Assembly (NCBI GenBank): GCA_037013685.1
Contig: CM072899.1
Location: 2,039,479-2,103,478, forward strand
Direction of reading: 5' to 3'
From: Acridotheres tristis
Lineage: Eukaryota; Chordata; Aves; Passeriformes; Sturnidae
Length of the DNA stretch: 64,000 bases
Shown here: positions 24,921 through 36,791 of the stretch, one piece after another
How positions within the stretch are numbered: the first letter of the stretch is position 1
Layout: the number at the start of each line of letters is the position of its first letter
Notes under the pieces: model-generated
Told to the model about the DNA's origin: nothing
The model's input: only the letters and a program-made list of their open reading frames with translations
The model's database searches: none
Program-made: the position numbers and the translations under genes

Positions 24921-25599
24921 TTGCAGGGAGCACAGTTCTGCTCCCCAGACCTCCCTCCACTGCAGGAGATGGGAATTTGGGATGTCAGGAGGAGATCTCA
25001 GGCTGTGTGCTGTGGTCAGCCTCTCAGAAATAAGGGGAAGCTTGGTAGCAGCAGGTGGACAAAAACTGCTGCTGCAAATGCCAACATTGGGGCAATTCCC
25101 ACTCCATCCCTCCCCAGGAGCCCTCCAGGACAGAAGACACACAGAAATTGGATTTCCTTGCACAAACCCCCCCTTCACACATCGAAACAAAAGTAAATTA
25201 ACAACAAACAAGTTCCCAACGACAAAGAGCCTTTGAACAGCCCACAATGGCACTTATGTTCTTTCAGAAGCTACAGAAACTAACAAAGGCAATACTCCTG
25301 AGCTCCCCTGTGATTATTTATGACCTATTTTATGTATCTGATTATTCACCGTTCACAGGAGCCAGATTTACGCGGGGCTCCTTACGCTGGGTGTTCATTC
25401 AGCAAACTGCTCCCGGTTTAATTCCCACTTCTCCAAGCTGCACGGGATTCCTGGCTGGTCCTGGAGTGGAATTTTGAGCAAAACCCTCACCTCAAACCTC
25501 TGCAAACACCGCAGGAGCCACAGCAGGCAGGCTTTGACCAGACCCAGCATCCCATTAATGTCCTTTGTGCTCCTCACCACGTGCTGGTGTCCCCGATGC
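24921..25599. other. Non-coding stretch between CR1 and the GATA cluster
   Basis: The first ~40 bp may be a diverged extension of the adjoining CR1. The remainder is unique, with scattered CpG ('tttacgcggggctccttacg', about 25368). No exon recognised. Confidence 0.5.
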
Positions 25600-25692
25600 T
25601 CTGATAAGGGCAGCAGCTCCATTTGGTGCCTATCAGATAACGCAGGTATCAGGGGGATCTTTATCTGCTCTGTGTAATCTTTATCTGCTCCC
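25600..25692. promoter_or_regulatory. Candidate GATA-factor binding cluster
   Basis: Five matches to WGATAR fall within about 85 bp: TGATAAG at 25602, TGATAG (minus) at 25630-25635, AGATAA at 25635-25640, and AGATAA (minus) at 25661-25666 and 25681-25686. The last two lie in a 20-bp direct duplication ('atctttatctgctc' at 25657 and 25677). Dense GATA sites are known in haematopoietic, cardiac and endodermal enhancers. That this is an enhancer is inference from motif density alone. Confidence 0.3.
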
Positions 25693-25965
25693 TAATGCCT
25701 GGGACGGGGCAGAGCTGGAATTTGAGAGTTTTGCTGCTACTTTGGCGATTTCAGTCACTTCGGCTCACACGGGTGAAAAACACCGACAGGAAAATATCTG
25801 ACACCTCCTCCTGGTCTTAGGGTACTTTAAAGGAGAATTTTTAATTATGATTATTGTTTTTAAAACTATGGAATCACTGAATACGGGCTTGCAGATAGCA
25901 ATGAACTTATTACAGTCCCTACATCGAAGTTCTTAGAGCATGTAACAAAAATGGGCAGCTGAGGG

Positions 25966-26030
25966 TGGGAACTGGAGAACCTTTGATGCCCCTTCCAACC
26001 CTGTGCCGTTCCATGATTTTTTTATGATTT
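25966..26030 (+). mobile_element. CR1 LINE, 3' tail only
   Basis: 'aacctttgatgccccttcc' followed by 'aaccctgtgccgttccatgat' and a degenerate second octamer ('tttatgatt') is the sense end of CR1. About 65 bp are preserved. Confidence 0.7.
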
Positions 26031-27303
26031 ATGAGGAGGCAGCAGCTCCTCCTGTGTAGGACAACAGCAGAGTGAGGCATTTCTCCACGCTGGAAATGTA
26101 AAAATCCTGGCAACAACACTTGACTGGAGAGGCTTGGGTTTGGGGTTTTTTTAAGTGTAAATACTTTGTCCCAATTTCCCCCTCGCCCACTCAACCAGAG
26201 CACAAAATCCACTCATGTTTTGAACACTTGGCTCTGAGCTTTTGGATTACAAGGTAATCACTCAAAAGGAAGCAGTCCATGGAATAATACTGATTATCTC
26301 CTCCCTGGCCCCTTCCCTCATTTCCTATCTCCAAAAAAATGATGAAGTTCAGCCTGCTAAGGACTGCAAGGTCTAAGTTTCCCTCACTTGGACAAAGTTT
26401 GGGACAGCAGGATTGTCTGAAGGAGACACAAGGGCAGAACTACTCAAATATGAAAAGAAATGCAAAGAAAAACTGATTTACTTCTCACTTTGATATTCTT
26501 ATGGAGACACACAAATAGATCTCGGGTTTTATAGCCTTTAAGGGCAACACATCATGAAATTCAGTCTTTCAAACTGAATTTAAATGCATCCCTAAATTAT
26601 AGAAAAAAGGCTTTTGTTCCCCTAAGATGGCAATCAAAACCAGACCCACTAAATAATGTGGCTGCTATGAGACTGGGCAATTTTATTGCCAATACAAAAG
26701 AATCCTTCTTATGCAAAAACTTTGATTAATTATTTTGCATCAGGAAGAAAGAATCTCTTTTTAATTGTAGCAAAAAAAAAATCATTATAGATTAAAATGT
26801 CATTTTAAGTAAGACATTATGGAACCAAAAGATCATTTCTGCTCTTTCCAAATTAAGAATAGAAAACTAAAAATTAAACTGTAAGTAAAATGCCATATAG
26901 TGCCTTGGAATGAATTTCCAATAATAGTATCTACTTTATATTGGTACAAACAAACTTTGTCTTAATTAGATTGACCTTTAAAAAGCTTCTCAGGCATTTG
27001 AGAATTGTAAATACTTTCAGTCTGATTCATTCACATTCCTGTTTGCTGAAAGCTTCGAAACACAGAACTGGGGCCAATTCCAGCGGTCCTGCAGCTCTGC
27101 TGGGACCAGGCCAGCCAGGCCCTTGGAGGAATTTCCTCCCTTCTGCCTGCAGAGGCTTGGGGGGGATTTGGAGCTTGGCTGCACTTTGGAAGGGCTGTGA
27201 AATCCAGCAGGAGCTGCAGCGAGGGCTGATCAGGAGATGAGCAAATGGGTGATGGGGATGGAGTGACATCGCTGCACCAGCAGAGGGGAAGAGAATGACA
27301 AAA
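26031..27303. other. Unique non-coding sequence
   Basis: About 1.3 kb, AT-rich in its second half (26440-27000), with no recognised repeat and no exon-like frame. Confidence 0.6.
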
Positions 27304-27520
27304 TAATTTGGGATGGAAAAGACCTTAAATCCCACCCAGTGCCACCCCTGCCATGGCAGGGACACCTGCCACTGTCCCAGACTGATTCAAGCCCTGTCCA
27401 ACCTGGTCTGGGACATTTCCAGGGATCCAGGGGCAGCCACAGCTGCTCTGGGAATTCCATCCCAGCCCCTTGCCACCCTCACAGGGAAGAATTTGATCCT
27501 AACATGCAATCTCACCCTGC
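27304..27520 (-). mobile_element. CR1 LINE, passerine-type 3' end, antisense
   Basis: 'atttgggatggaaaagacct', 'ccatggcagggacacctgcc', 'ccagggatccaggggcagcc' and 'ccaccctcacagggaagaat' follow the reverse complement of CR1. The match stops near 'aatctcaccctgc'. It lies about 90 bp upstream of the possible exon at 27612, so it would sit near the 3' end of the preceding intron if that exon is real. Confidence 0.9.
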
Positions 27521-27611
27521 AGAACACTAACACATCCACATGGATAACTTGCAGATTGTCTCTCAGAGCAATTTCCTTTTATTGATGCTGTGCTTGTCCT
27601 TGCTGGAACAG

Positions 27612-27755
27612 GGAAGTGAATTTGATCTAAGGGAATTTATTTCAGCAGTTTATGATGCTGTTTCACAGTGTGGACCTCCCACGTCAGAGGATAACAGAGC
27701 TCATGTTTCAATGCTCAGAGCTGCCATCTCTGCCTCCACCTCTTCTTCCAAGTGA
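27612..27755 (+). CDS. Possible terminal coding exon, unrecognised
   Basis: A 47-codon frame plus stop begins directly after 'gtccttgctggaacag', an acceptable splice acceptor in phase 0. The peptide opens GSEFDLREFISAVYDAVSQC and continues with a polar, serine-rich end (..SASTSSSK, stop TGA at 27753-27755). An AATAAA lies at 27786-27791, giving a very short 3' UTR. The first half has a mixed hydrophobic/acidic pattern unlike the repeat-derived frames nearby. Against it: I recognise no family, the frame stays open upstream to 27540, and a frame this short arises readily by chance. No partner exon was found in the window. Confidence 0.2.
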   Translation, partial: GSEFDLREFISAVYDAVSQCGPPTSEDNRAHVSMLRAAISASTSSSK

Positions 27756-27791
27756 CCACTGCACAATCCCTGTGACCAGTCAGACAATAAA

Positions 27792-29295
27792 TAATTGATC
27801 TTCAGCAAATGACTGTGTCCAGAAGGGCTGTAGAATTTGGAATAAAATGAACAACATGCAGTAACAAACACCAGACTTTTTCTGCAATGACGAGCAAGCA
27901 AACAAGAGGCTGAGCCTTAAAAATATTCTTTGTACACACAGCTCCAGCATTATAAACCCAACACAACCCTGCCCAGGCTGACAGCTACATGCAGGGATGT
28001 GCCACCTTCCCTTCCAAAGGTCACTCTCATCCCAAGGAATCCTCCATGCCAGCTCTGCTCACCTGTACAGGTAGCAGCTCCTCACTCACTTTCACCACAG
28101 AAAACCTCCTCCAGCTCCTGACTGTTCATTTGAAACTGTCAATTTAAAACCTCTCTCTTACCAACTTTAGCTCTAACTGGACTACAGAGACTGCGAGTGT
28201 TCCTGGCAATAAAGGAAGATTAAGGCTGGGAAGGACAAGCAAGTATCATAAAAATAACAGTGTGTAATTGGGCAGCCTCCCATGGTTGGGTAAGAGAAAT
28301 GAGCAGGTCAAGCAATTGAGAACCAGGAGAAATGACCTTAAAAAGTTCTGTCTGGGGACAGGCTGCCAATGGTCTCATCAGCATTCAGCTCCACTGCCAC
28401 AGTCTGGAGGAGGAAACATAATGCTGAAAATGGAAAGGAGGGAGATAGAGGAGCAGTGGGGAGAAAAACATCTTTCTTCATTCAGCCAGGGAGGAGATGG
28501 AAACCAGCCGGCCGCAGCCTTTTCCCCTTTTCCTTCTTTTTAACGAGTCCTCTGGTCTGTGACCCACCCACTAATATGTTTTCAGTATCACATATAATCT
28601 TTAAGAAGGCAGATGAGTGACTTGTAAAGAAAACAGTTGGGAAAAAGGAGCTGTCAGATCTTTTAGTGCACATTTCAGTTGTTTCACACAAACTGAGAGG
28701 GGCTTTGGGTGGGATTTTCAACAATCCAGGCGCTCGATGATTTTCAGCAACAGCAGAACACCAATTTAACTTTTATGTCTTTGGAAAAAAAATCCCTTTT
28801 TACTTGTAAGCTGTTCAAGACAGATTGTGCTTTCTGAGGTGTTTATACAGCTCCTTTGGCGTCTGGGTGTTACAGCAACATAAAGTGATATTGAGGATTG
28901 GTTATTTGCTGTCATCCGGCTTTTCCATCAGCTTTTTACAGCTTTTTATAATGGAAAAAGATGTGGGGGGGAGAAAGGCCAATTTTGGAAATGTATACAT
29001 AGACACAGTTTTCATACGTGTTTACAGGTTATCACTGAGAAACTAAAAGCCTCCAGAATTTATGTTTTCTTCAGGATTCCATTCTTCAGCCGTGATATTT
29101 TTGCCAGGAGCCAGAATCCTCCTGATCCCCCCCTTCCACTCACAGAGCAACCAACACACATTCCTCAGCAGAGACTCAGGTGCAATTGGGATCTCTAAGG
29201 TATCACCTCCAGTTTCCAATTTCCATTACTTCATTAAAATGAGTCCTTAATTAGACAATGGTATTAGTACTGGAGGTTGGGCTAGCTGAAATTTG
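27792..29295. other. Unique non-coding sequence
   Basis: No recognised repeat. Contains a stretch of mixed GC near 28370-28520 and a G-run at about 28965. No exon supported. Confidence 0.6.
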
Positions 29296-29475
29296 AAGGT
29301 TGCATCCCTGGAAATGTCCAAGGCCAGGCTAGACAGGGATTGGAGCAGCCTGGGATAGTGGAAGTTATCCCTGCCCGTGGCAAGGGGGAGGAACAGGATG
29401 GGATTTAAGGTCCCTTCCAACTCAAACCATTCTGAGATTCTCTGATTCTTCCAACTGAATCCATTCTGGGTTTCT
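29296..29475 (+). mobile_element. CR1 LINE, sense, with duplicated tail
   Basis: Reads 'catccctggaaatgtccaag', 'gccaggctagacagggattg', 'gggatttaaggtcccttcc' and 'aactcaaaccattctgagat', the sense-strand CR1 3' end. It is followed by 'tctctgattcttccaactga' and 'atccattctgggtttct', which looks like a partial second copy of the last ~25 bp. A clear 3'-terminal fragment of about 150 bp plus this tail. Confidence 0.85.
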
Positions 29476-31040
29476 ATATATGAATAAAGATACCCGCTAA
29501 GATTTCCTCATAACTTCCATTTTTTTTATTATGTAAGGGGTAAATATCAACAGAAACACTGGCAGTGCTTCTTGCCTTCAGATCCACTCATGTTCTGGCC
29601 AGAGTTTGGATTCAAACCTTCAGATAAGGACTGGTGCTGAGCCTCACACACTGACTTATTCACACCCCAAGGTTTGTTCCCCACGCTGTTGCTCCAATGA
29701 CATTAAAAAAATGATTAATTTTCAGCAGGGATCAGCACTCTAAGAAAACGCTATCCCCAGATGAAATAAAAATGCAAAAAGCCAGAATCAAATATTCCTC
29801 CCAGGCAGGTTCCCTGCTCCTCTGCTCAGGTCAAAGAAGAAGACAAGCTGTGGGAGGTAAAACCATATCTGCTGTGCCATATGTCACCCCATCGTGTCCT
29901 CAGACCACTTATCTCTTTCAAATGTCATTAAAAGTGACTCTATTGGAATATATCTGAACATCACAGCATCTGCTGTGCTCCTGACCCGTGATATTCAGGG
30001 CTGCAAGACTTTCACTAATCTGCTTGAAAAGAGCTCACTCATGGGTACAGGACTCAGTCCTGAGAGATGACAACAGCCCTCAGCTCTCATCAGTGAAGGG
30101 GACGCTCAGGAATTCAGAAAAATCTAAATAAAAAGTCACATATTTCACTCCAGATGCTGCACAAGCCTCTCCTACACCACTCATCCAACACCTCCCTGCA
30201 GCTAACTCAGGTGAGCGACTTGTTAGCAGTGTTACTGCACTGGTTTCATATTAATAAACAACAATCACACGAGGCACTCGCTCCCAGCACACTGACTATT
30301 CCTGTGTTTAATTTTTCAGAAGGATTTCAACCCAGTTTATGGCTGAAATCGCTGCAGAATCTGAAGTGAAACAGCTGGGATGCTTTTCATGTGGAAAACA
30401 GAATGAAATCAATGCTGGATTTGTTACATCCTAAACCTTCACCTATTCTGCCCTACGTGACAGTCCTGCCATGGTGGGCACTTAGTTCTTACATCCCAGA
30501 TTTTCCTGGCATTTTCACTACAAACTCTTTTTTTGTCGTTGTTTTCCTCCTTACACCACCAACACACCATTTTTCTGGAAGTCTGGCAAGAATATAAGAG
30601 GCATGAGATCTCCACCAGGTCTATAAAAGAATTGCAAAGAAATCCATGTGATCATTCTTGTATTGATTCATTGACCCCTCAGTGCTCATTTTCACATGGG
30701 GATTGTTTCAGGAAGGATCCACAACCCCATTACCAGACCAGCTCTGGCACTTAGACACACCAGCACCTTGTGTTTTCACCGAGAATTTAACGAAAAGAGC
30801 TTGGCTGTATAATGCTAGATTTAAGAGGTCTGAACAAAACTCCACAGAAGGAATTCCATGCAGATGTCCTCACCTCCCAGCACGCTTGGGTCTCATCTAA
30901 GCATGGAAATTTGTGTACAGGGCTGGGATTTTCACCTCCAGGAAGACAGAGTTGTGCTAAAAGTGATTTTGCTGCTGTGTGTGTGCTCTGACCCTACATT
31001 AGAGACGTGCACATCTCAATTATGTGTTTGCTCCAGAGAC
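29476..31040. other. Unique non-coding sequence
   Basis: No repeat family recognised. Frames of 60-75 codons overlap on the plus strand at 30154-30900 without domain features. Leads into the CpG-rich islet at 31050. Confidence 0.55.
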
Positions 31041-31049
31041 TTTTCCAGG

Positions 31050-31510
31050 GAGACGGCGAAGGCCGGCGGAACATCCCGAGGTGCCACACGCAGGCCTGGC
31101 TGCACGAGCTGGATAACCCACAGAGAAACAGCCCTCATTAAACACACATCCTGCTGGATTATTACTGCTCCAGTCAATAATCCTCCCTGCACCTACTGCT
31201 CACTCCAAAAAGCCGCGATCCGGGAGATTTTCCAAGGGGAACAAAGCGCGGCCTTGTCCTGCTCGGCGCCGAGGCCTCGCGTGAGCGCGCGGCTCGGAAC
31301 AATTTGCTGTCCCAAAGGCAGAGATAATAATGGCACTGCTCCTCTTCCTCAAACAGCCTCTCCCCCAAGGCTTCCCCGGGCACAGCCACAGGGACCTGCT
31401 GCGGAATGGATGGAGCTGGAAACCATCCAGACACTTCACTCCCGGCCCCTGCGGAGGCCGCGGCCACCGAACGCTCACACGAGTGATTTTCTGGCAGCAC
31501 ACGGAGAGAG
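31050..31510. promoter_or_regulatory. CpG-rich islet, strongest in the window
   Basis: By hand count about 30 CpG in about 460 bp, including nine within 31261-31300 ('tgagcgcgcggctcgg' and neighbours) and seven within 31441-31482. Adjacent 60-bp blocks have none or one. Lengthwise it approaches a CpG island and could mark an unannotated promoter or an orphan CpG island. A 244-codon frame (30858-31592, plus) crosses it, but its peptide is Pro/Arg/Cys-rich as expected from GC content, with no domain. A TATA box or clear initiator was not identified. Confidence 0.4.
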
Positions 31511-34500
31511 CTCTCAGAGCCAGATGGGGCTCCTCAGAGAATTACTCGTGTTTTACAGTAAGATGGAGGAGGGCAAAGTCATTTTATTCTAAGTTATCCC
31601 ATTGCTTTTGGTTGGAAACACAAACTACGAGGCCACAGCATTGGAGTTTTTCCAAGTTTTTCTAGGGTTTTCCCACAAAAAGTTTTTTACAAATCAAGCA
31701 AAATACTTTGCTTTTAGTATTTTTAATGTTTTCAGCTTCACAGGCAAGGGGTGAGTAGGTATTTCCAAGGTGTCTCCATTTGGTCCTGAAAAACCTCAAA
31801 ACACCCCATTAGATTTTGGAAGAGCTCTAAACTCAAGTGGTTGGGGAAGCAAAACTGTTTACATTTGAAAAATGATCAGGTTGCAAAGTATGAAAAAAAA
31901 AATTGCCAAAGCTCAAATATGAAAACATTATGCCATGATAGGAGGTTACTACTGATCTCTGCTTCAGTTACAGCAAAACATGAATTTTCAGCCAGTGCAA
32001 ACAAGTAGATAAAAAAAAAAAAGAAAAAGAAAAACCACAAGGCCAGATTCAGTTCTTCATTGCCATGAAATCTGCAGCCAGGATTCATCCAGGCTCATTT
32101 CATCACAACATGATTCAAAACATTTTACATCTATACAGGAGGGTTTGTCCAGAAGCTTAGGAAACAACATATGAAGTATAATATACATTAGTTTGAACTT
32201 CAGACCAGACATAAAAAGTCCATCCTAAGTTTATTGGCATCATCTTATCCCTGCCAAAAACACACAGCAGGCACTTGATAGCAAAATTCTCACCACTGAC
32301 CTTCCTAAATTCAGCCAGAAGAGCCTCCATTTCATTAGGATTCCTATTAAGGCAATAGAGCCCAGCTGTAAATTACTGGTTATTACCAAATTAAATGGTA
32401 CAGAACGGATTGTTTCTGGGAGCTCTGCTCCACTGCTCAAACTCCCTCCCCTCCTTGTCAGGCCAGGCTGGAAGGGATTGATCACCCAGCACTGCAAAGA
32501 ATTAATCTGTTGTTGTGTTACCCAGCTTGAGAGCTCAAATACAGATTAAGAACAAATATATTTGCTGCTTGCAGGAGATGCTGATCATCAGGATCTACCT
32601 CAGCCTGCTATGCTGGTATTTATTAGTGCCAGTTGTTCTGGGCATCTTCCTATCAGGGGAGCTTGGATAGGTTTGGAAAAATAAAACTGAGATCAAGGCA
32701 TTGCTGCTGTTAACTCATCTGGGATATGGGAATTTCCACACCACAACAGGGACCATCAGAACAGGACACTGGCACCAGGATGGGCATTTCCAAGCACAAA
32801 GCCAGAAAGATTAGAAATCAGCTGGGGGGTTTGGACCTAGAAAGGACAGGAAAAGACCCCCACAAAGGGCTATAAAAGCACCCAGAAAACTGCCAGGGTG
32901 GCTTGGTAAGAGCTGAGAGCACCAAGCCAGGGGAACATCACTGTGAGGGTCCTGATGTTACTCAGTGTTTTATTTGGGCTCTGGACCTTCCAGTTTCACT
33001 CTGAAATTGTCCCCAGTATCTTCATGATTTAGTCCAATTTGTCTCTATGATACCCCCAAATCACACTGCATGACTTTTGAGGTTTGCAAACTCTCTGCTG
33101 TGGGTCAAGGCCACGTGCAAAGAAAAAAAGGGAAACCATTATTAGGGATTCCATGCATTTCCCACTCATCAAATAAAAATCATAACCCCCCTCACAATCC
33201 TGGTAAGTAAAACATTACACAGCGAGCAGATTTCAGGAGGGGCCATAAATATTCGAATATTTTTATATGATAGCATTATTTCCCTGGCTGACTTTTCCCT
33301 TCAGATACATCATTTCTTTTATCTTCCCTTGGTCCTTTATCATACTATAAAGATTAATTCTGAATTTCTGCTGATTGTATGATCTTGGACTTGACGAACA
33401 AAAACCTCTTTTATGGGAGACATTAATATTCACCGTGACAGCCCTGAACTTCCACTTGCAGAAGGGTTTAATAATTTTCTAAAACCTCTTGATTTTGTCA
33501 CAATGACTTGTATTCAGCCTAACTTTTCTCCTTGTCTTGGGCTATGTCACTTGCCTTGAACCTTGTCTGGGTAATAAGCACGAGTCAAATCCCTCATTCA
33601 TCTTGTCACTAATTGCAATTTCTTTCCCTATTTTTCATAACAGATAACTTTTTTGCAGAGCAGAAGGTCGGGAGAGACATGGTATGAAAGCACAGTCCAT
33701 GCAATCCCATGCCTTTTGCCCAAAGAAAGCATCTTTAAAAGTGGGAAAGGTGAGCTAGGAGTGTGTCATTCCAGGTTTTCCCAGTTTAGGATTTTACCCT
33801 TCTAGGGATGGCCAGGAACTCCTCTGGGGCATCAGCAAGGCAAAGCTCAGCTCTGAATATAAATCAAGTAGGAGCTGCCTTTGAAGTCTGACTCCTTTTG
33901 CCAGACCAGGCAGAGCTTCAAACTGAAGCTTCTTTCCCCAAACACCTGGGGGCAGGTAACCCCCCTTCCAGAGAGGGCTCCTCACAGCAGGAACCCAAGG
34001 TTCAAAAAAAAAAAAATCCAGTGAAGAGTTTCTCCGATTAAAATGTCCCCCTTAAAGAGGTCGTAAGCTTTTGAAGGGAGATGAAAAGCAGATGGGAATA
34101 AGTGTCATTGACAGCTCTACTCCAGTGGAGTCAGAAAATGGTATTTCTTTCTTGAGGTGAGGTAATTTGTTAGCAAAGATTAGGAAAAAAAAATATTTGG
34201 GCATGGAGGGAAGAAACTGGCACAAGCCCAGCAGTGTTCTATATTTAGGGACATCAGCTTAAAAAACCGATTTGTTTGGCTGGCCTGGCCCTGCACAGCC
34301 AGAGTGGAATGAGGATGTGCTGCCTGCAGAGACCCAGGGGTGCACCCAGCCAGGACACAGCCTGGGATGAGAGCCCACATCCCCAGGATGCTGAGCATCA
34401 TCCAGCTGCTCTTCCCACACTGCCCCAAAGGGTCCTTCTGATGATGACACAATGCTCCACCAGACATTAAATCCACTTGTTTTTTTTTTTTCCCAAGCCA

Positions 34501-35065
34501 TGTTTTTCCCTGGGTGCCTATCCCAGGCACTGAGCAGGGATAGAATTCCACTCAGCCCCTCCCTGGATGACAAATCACACTCTGAACTTTTAGTCTCTGC
34601 TGATTTAGCACTGATAAAAAAAAGCTTTGAACCACCGTCTAAATATTTTGTTCCTTAAAATATTTAATAATCTGCTCATTTCTTATTCTGTCCTGATCAA
34701 GAGATTCTCACAGTAAATTGCAGCTTGCACTGGGCACATCCAACTTCCAGCTTCCAGCCACAGTGGCTTTGATCTCTTTTTTTTTTTTTTTTTCCATTGC
34801 CATTGGCAACGCTGGCTTTTCTCCCCCCAGCCCTCATTTGTGCCCTGGGTGAGTATTGATGAGGTTAAGAGGATTATTCCCCAGCTGCATCCCCCCACCT
34901 GCTCTTCCAACACTTGGATTTCAGGGCTTTGAGTTCTTTGTGCACATACCTTGGGCTCAGTCATTACAAACACTGATAATCTGCTTCCTCAAGGCTTGTT
35001 TCTGTCTTATTTGAAGACAGCTGTAATTAATAATCTCCTTTTAAGGGCCTAATTTCTTTTTAGTT
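31511..35065. other. Unique non-coding sequence
   Basis: About 3.5 kb without a recognised exon or repeat. Simple runs include A/G-rich sequence at 32009-32034 and T17 at 34777-34793. A TATA-box word at 32871 is listed separately. Confidence 0.55.
32871..32878 (+). promoter_or_regulatory. Isolated TATA-box-like motif
   Basis: TATAAAAG follows 'cacaaagggc' and precedes a moderately GC-rich stretch ('agagcaccaagccaggggaa'). The arrangement resembles a core promoter or a decayed LTR, but no downstream exon, polyadenylation site or LTR termini were found. Confidence 0.15.
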
Positions 35066-35147
35066 AAAGCCAACTTTCATCTCATTACTAATCTTCCTTT
35101 TATTTTAAAGTCAACTTTCATCTCATTACTAATCTCTCTTTTATTTC
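35066..35147. repeat. Two-copy tandem duplication, 41 bp unit
   Basis: 'caactttcatctcattacta' and its flanks occur at 35071 and again at 35112, giving a 41-bp period (35066-35106 and 35107-35147). The copies differ at only a few positions, all C/T changes or short shifts. Confidence 0.85.
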
Positions 35148-35481
35148 AAAGGAGGCTCTAAAGTTAGAGAGCGAGCAGACATCTGTAGGAAATAATGACA
35201 TCTGTGAAAATATTTAATTGCAATTTTTATATGAAAAGTTTTAGTCTGACTTCCAAATAACTACAGATCTATGCTGATATTAATGTTCAGCAGACCCTTC
35301 ACCCCTCCTCACCATTTCTCTGTGCTTGCTGACAAAAAAAAGCCTCTAGATCATGGAGCTGAATGATTTTTTTGCCACTTTATTTCACTCCGATTTTTTT
35401 TTTTTTTTTACCACTTCTCCATACTGGGACAAGTATTTCTTTCACCCTGCAATATTTGTGGTATTGAAACAGGAACTTCTT

Positions 35482-35780
35482 AGGTGGGGAAAGATCTCCA
35501 AGACCACTGAGTCCAAGCTGTCCCCACCTTGTCCCCAGCCCAGAGCTCTCAGTGTCACCTCCAGCCCTTCCTCGGACACTCCAGGGATGTGGATCCAAAC
35601 CTCCCCGGGCAGTTCCAATCCCTGGCCACCCTTTCCATGGGGAAATTCCTGCTGCTGTCCACCCTGAGCCTCCCCCTCTCCTCCTGTCCCTGTTCCCTGG
35701 GAGCAGAGCCCGACCTGGGGCTGTCCCCTCCTGTCAGGGAGTTGTGCAGCGTCCCAAGCCCCCCCCGAGCCTCCTTTTGA
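35482..35780 (-). mobile_element. CR1 LINE fragment, antisense, GC-rich subfamily
   Basis: About 300 bp: 'gatctccaagaccactgagt', 'gtgtcacctccagcccttcc', 'cactccagggatgtggatcc', 'tgtccctgttccctgggagc' and 'cctgtcagggagttgtgcag' track the reverse complement of a CR1 subfamily distinct from that at 21431. The element ends abruptly at 'agcctccttttga'. Overlapping frames of 83-153 codons on both strands are repeat artefacts. Confidence 0.85.
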
Positions 35781-36791
35781 CAGACAAAAATACAATATTC
35801 CAGATTTAATATTAAATCCCAGACAGAAATTCAACCCTTCCTTTCCCCTGTTCCACCATGGTGGTGAAGCTGTAGAGTATTTCATCATGAAGAGACACAA
35901 CAACCTCCTCTCCTCCTCCCAAAAAATTGCTCCTGTAATTTCTTACATTTCAATCTTCCCTAAGATTAAATGTGTCGCATCAAAATTGTCATTGACCTGA
36001 GGCTGACTGGTTATCTGCTACGAAGGTGGTATTTTAATTACCAAAGTTAATTACCATCTCCATGGAATGCAATCTCCTAACTTCATGCAGTTGTAAAATA
36101 GGAAATGGAAAGTACAAGCGATGCAAAATCCACAGAAGGTCTACACAAAGGCTTCTGTATGACTAATTGGTCTGAAATTTAATCAGTTAAATTTCTGTTT
36201 CATGTTCCTTTGATAAGATTATCTTAATTACTTTTTACAGTATCTAAGTAGGAAAGATAAAGAAAAAACAATCTGCTGAAGGGGAAAACTAATTCATAAA
36301 TCTAAAGGGAGAGAGGAAAATAAGGGGAGGGGGAATACACAGCTGTTGATTAGGCCACAAAAGCTCCAATCTTGTACTTCCAACACTTGATGTTTCAGAG
36401 TAGTCAGGAATATATGAAAGCCTCAGAAAGCTGAACTTCTACTCAATCAACTTGCACAATGTTTTTGGTCCTCATCTTCTTTCAAAAGCTTCATATGTAA
36501 AGTGGCTGTAGACAAATATGAGAAAATCAGGGCAAGAATCACAAGGTCCATCAGCATCAAGGCTGCCCCTGTGAGGTGCTAATACTGCTCTGACGTTTTA
36601 TGTACTTTATATGGTGGTTTTACAGTCTTTACCATCCAGAGGAAAAAAAATATAGAATTAGAGGCTCAAGAATTTATGAGAAATTTCCATTGCAATATCA
36701 AAGGTCCAGAGGGACTTAACCTCACCAGTGGAGAACTCAAGGGCATTTTGATTTTTACCTTGTCTGAGACCGAACAAAGACTCCTCACAGA
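35781..36791. other. Unique non-coding sequence
   Basis: About 1 kb, AT-rich, no exon or repeat recognised. Opposed GATA-like words (TGATAAG and TTATCT) lie close together near 36211-36225. Confidence 0.6.

Noticed and set aside
24591..25253. A 220-codon minus-strand frame
   Set aside because: Its C-terminal half is the sense translation of a CR1 3' region, which is non-coding in the element. Similar peptides with WLPLxPWxCPRPGW motifs recur at 21383, 27230, 36666 and 61173 for the same reason.
30858..31592. A 244-codon plus-strand frame across the CpG islet as a gene
   Set aside because: Composition follows local GC content, no domain is visible, and smaller antisense frames overlap it. 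Kept only as a CpG-rich islet.
32690..32960. Region around TATAAAAG at 32871 as an LTR
   Set aside because: Only a TATA word; no termini, polyadenylation signal or composition boundary.
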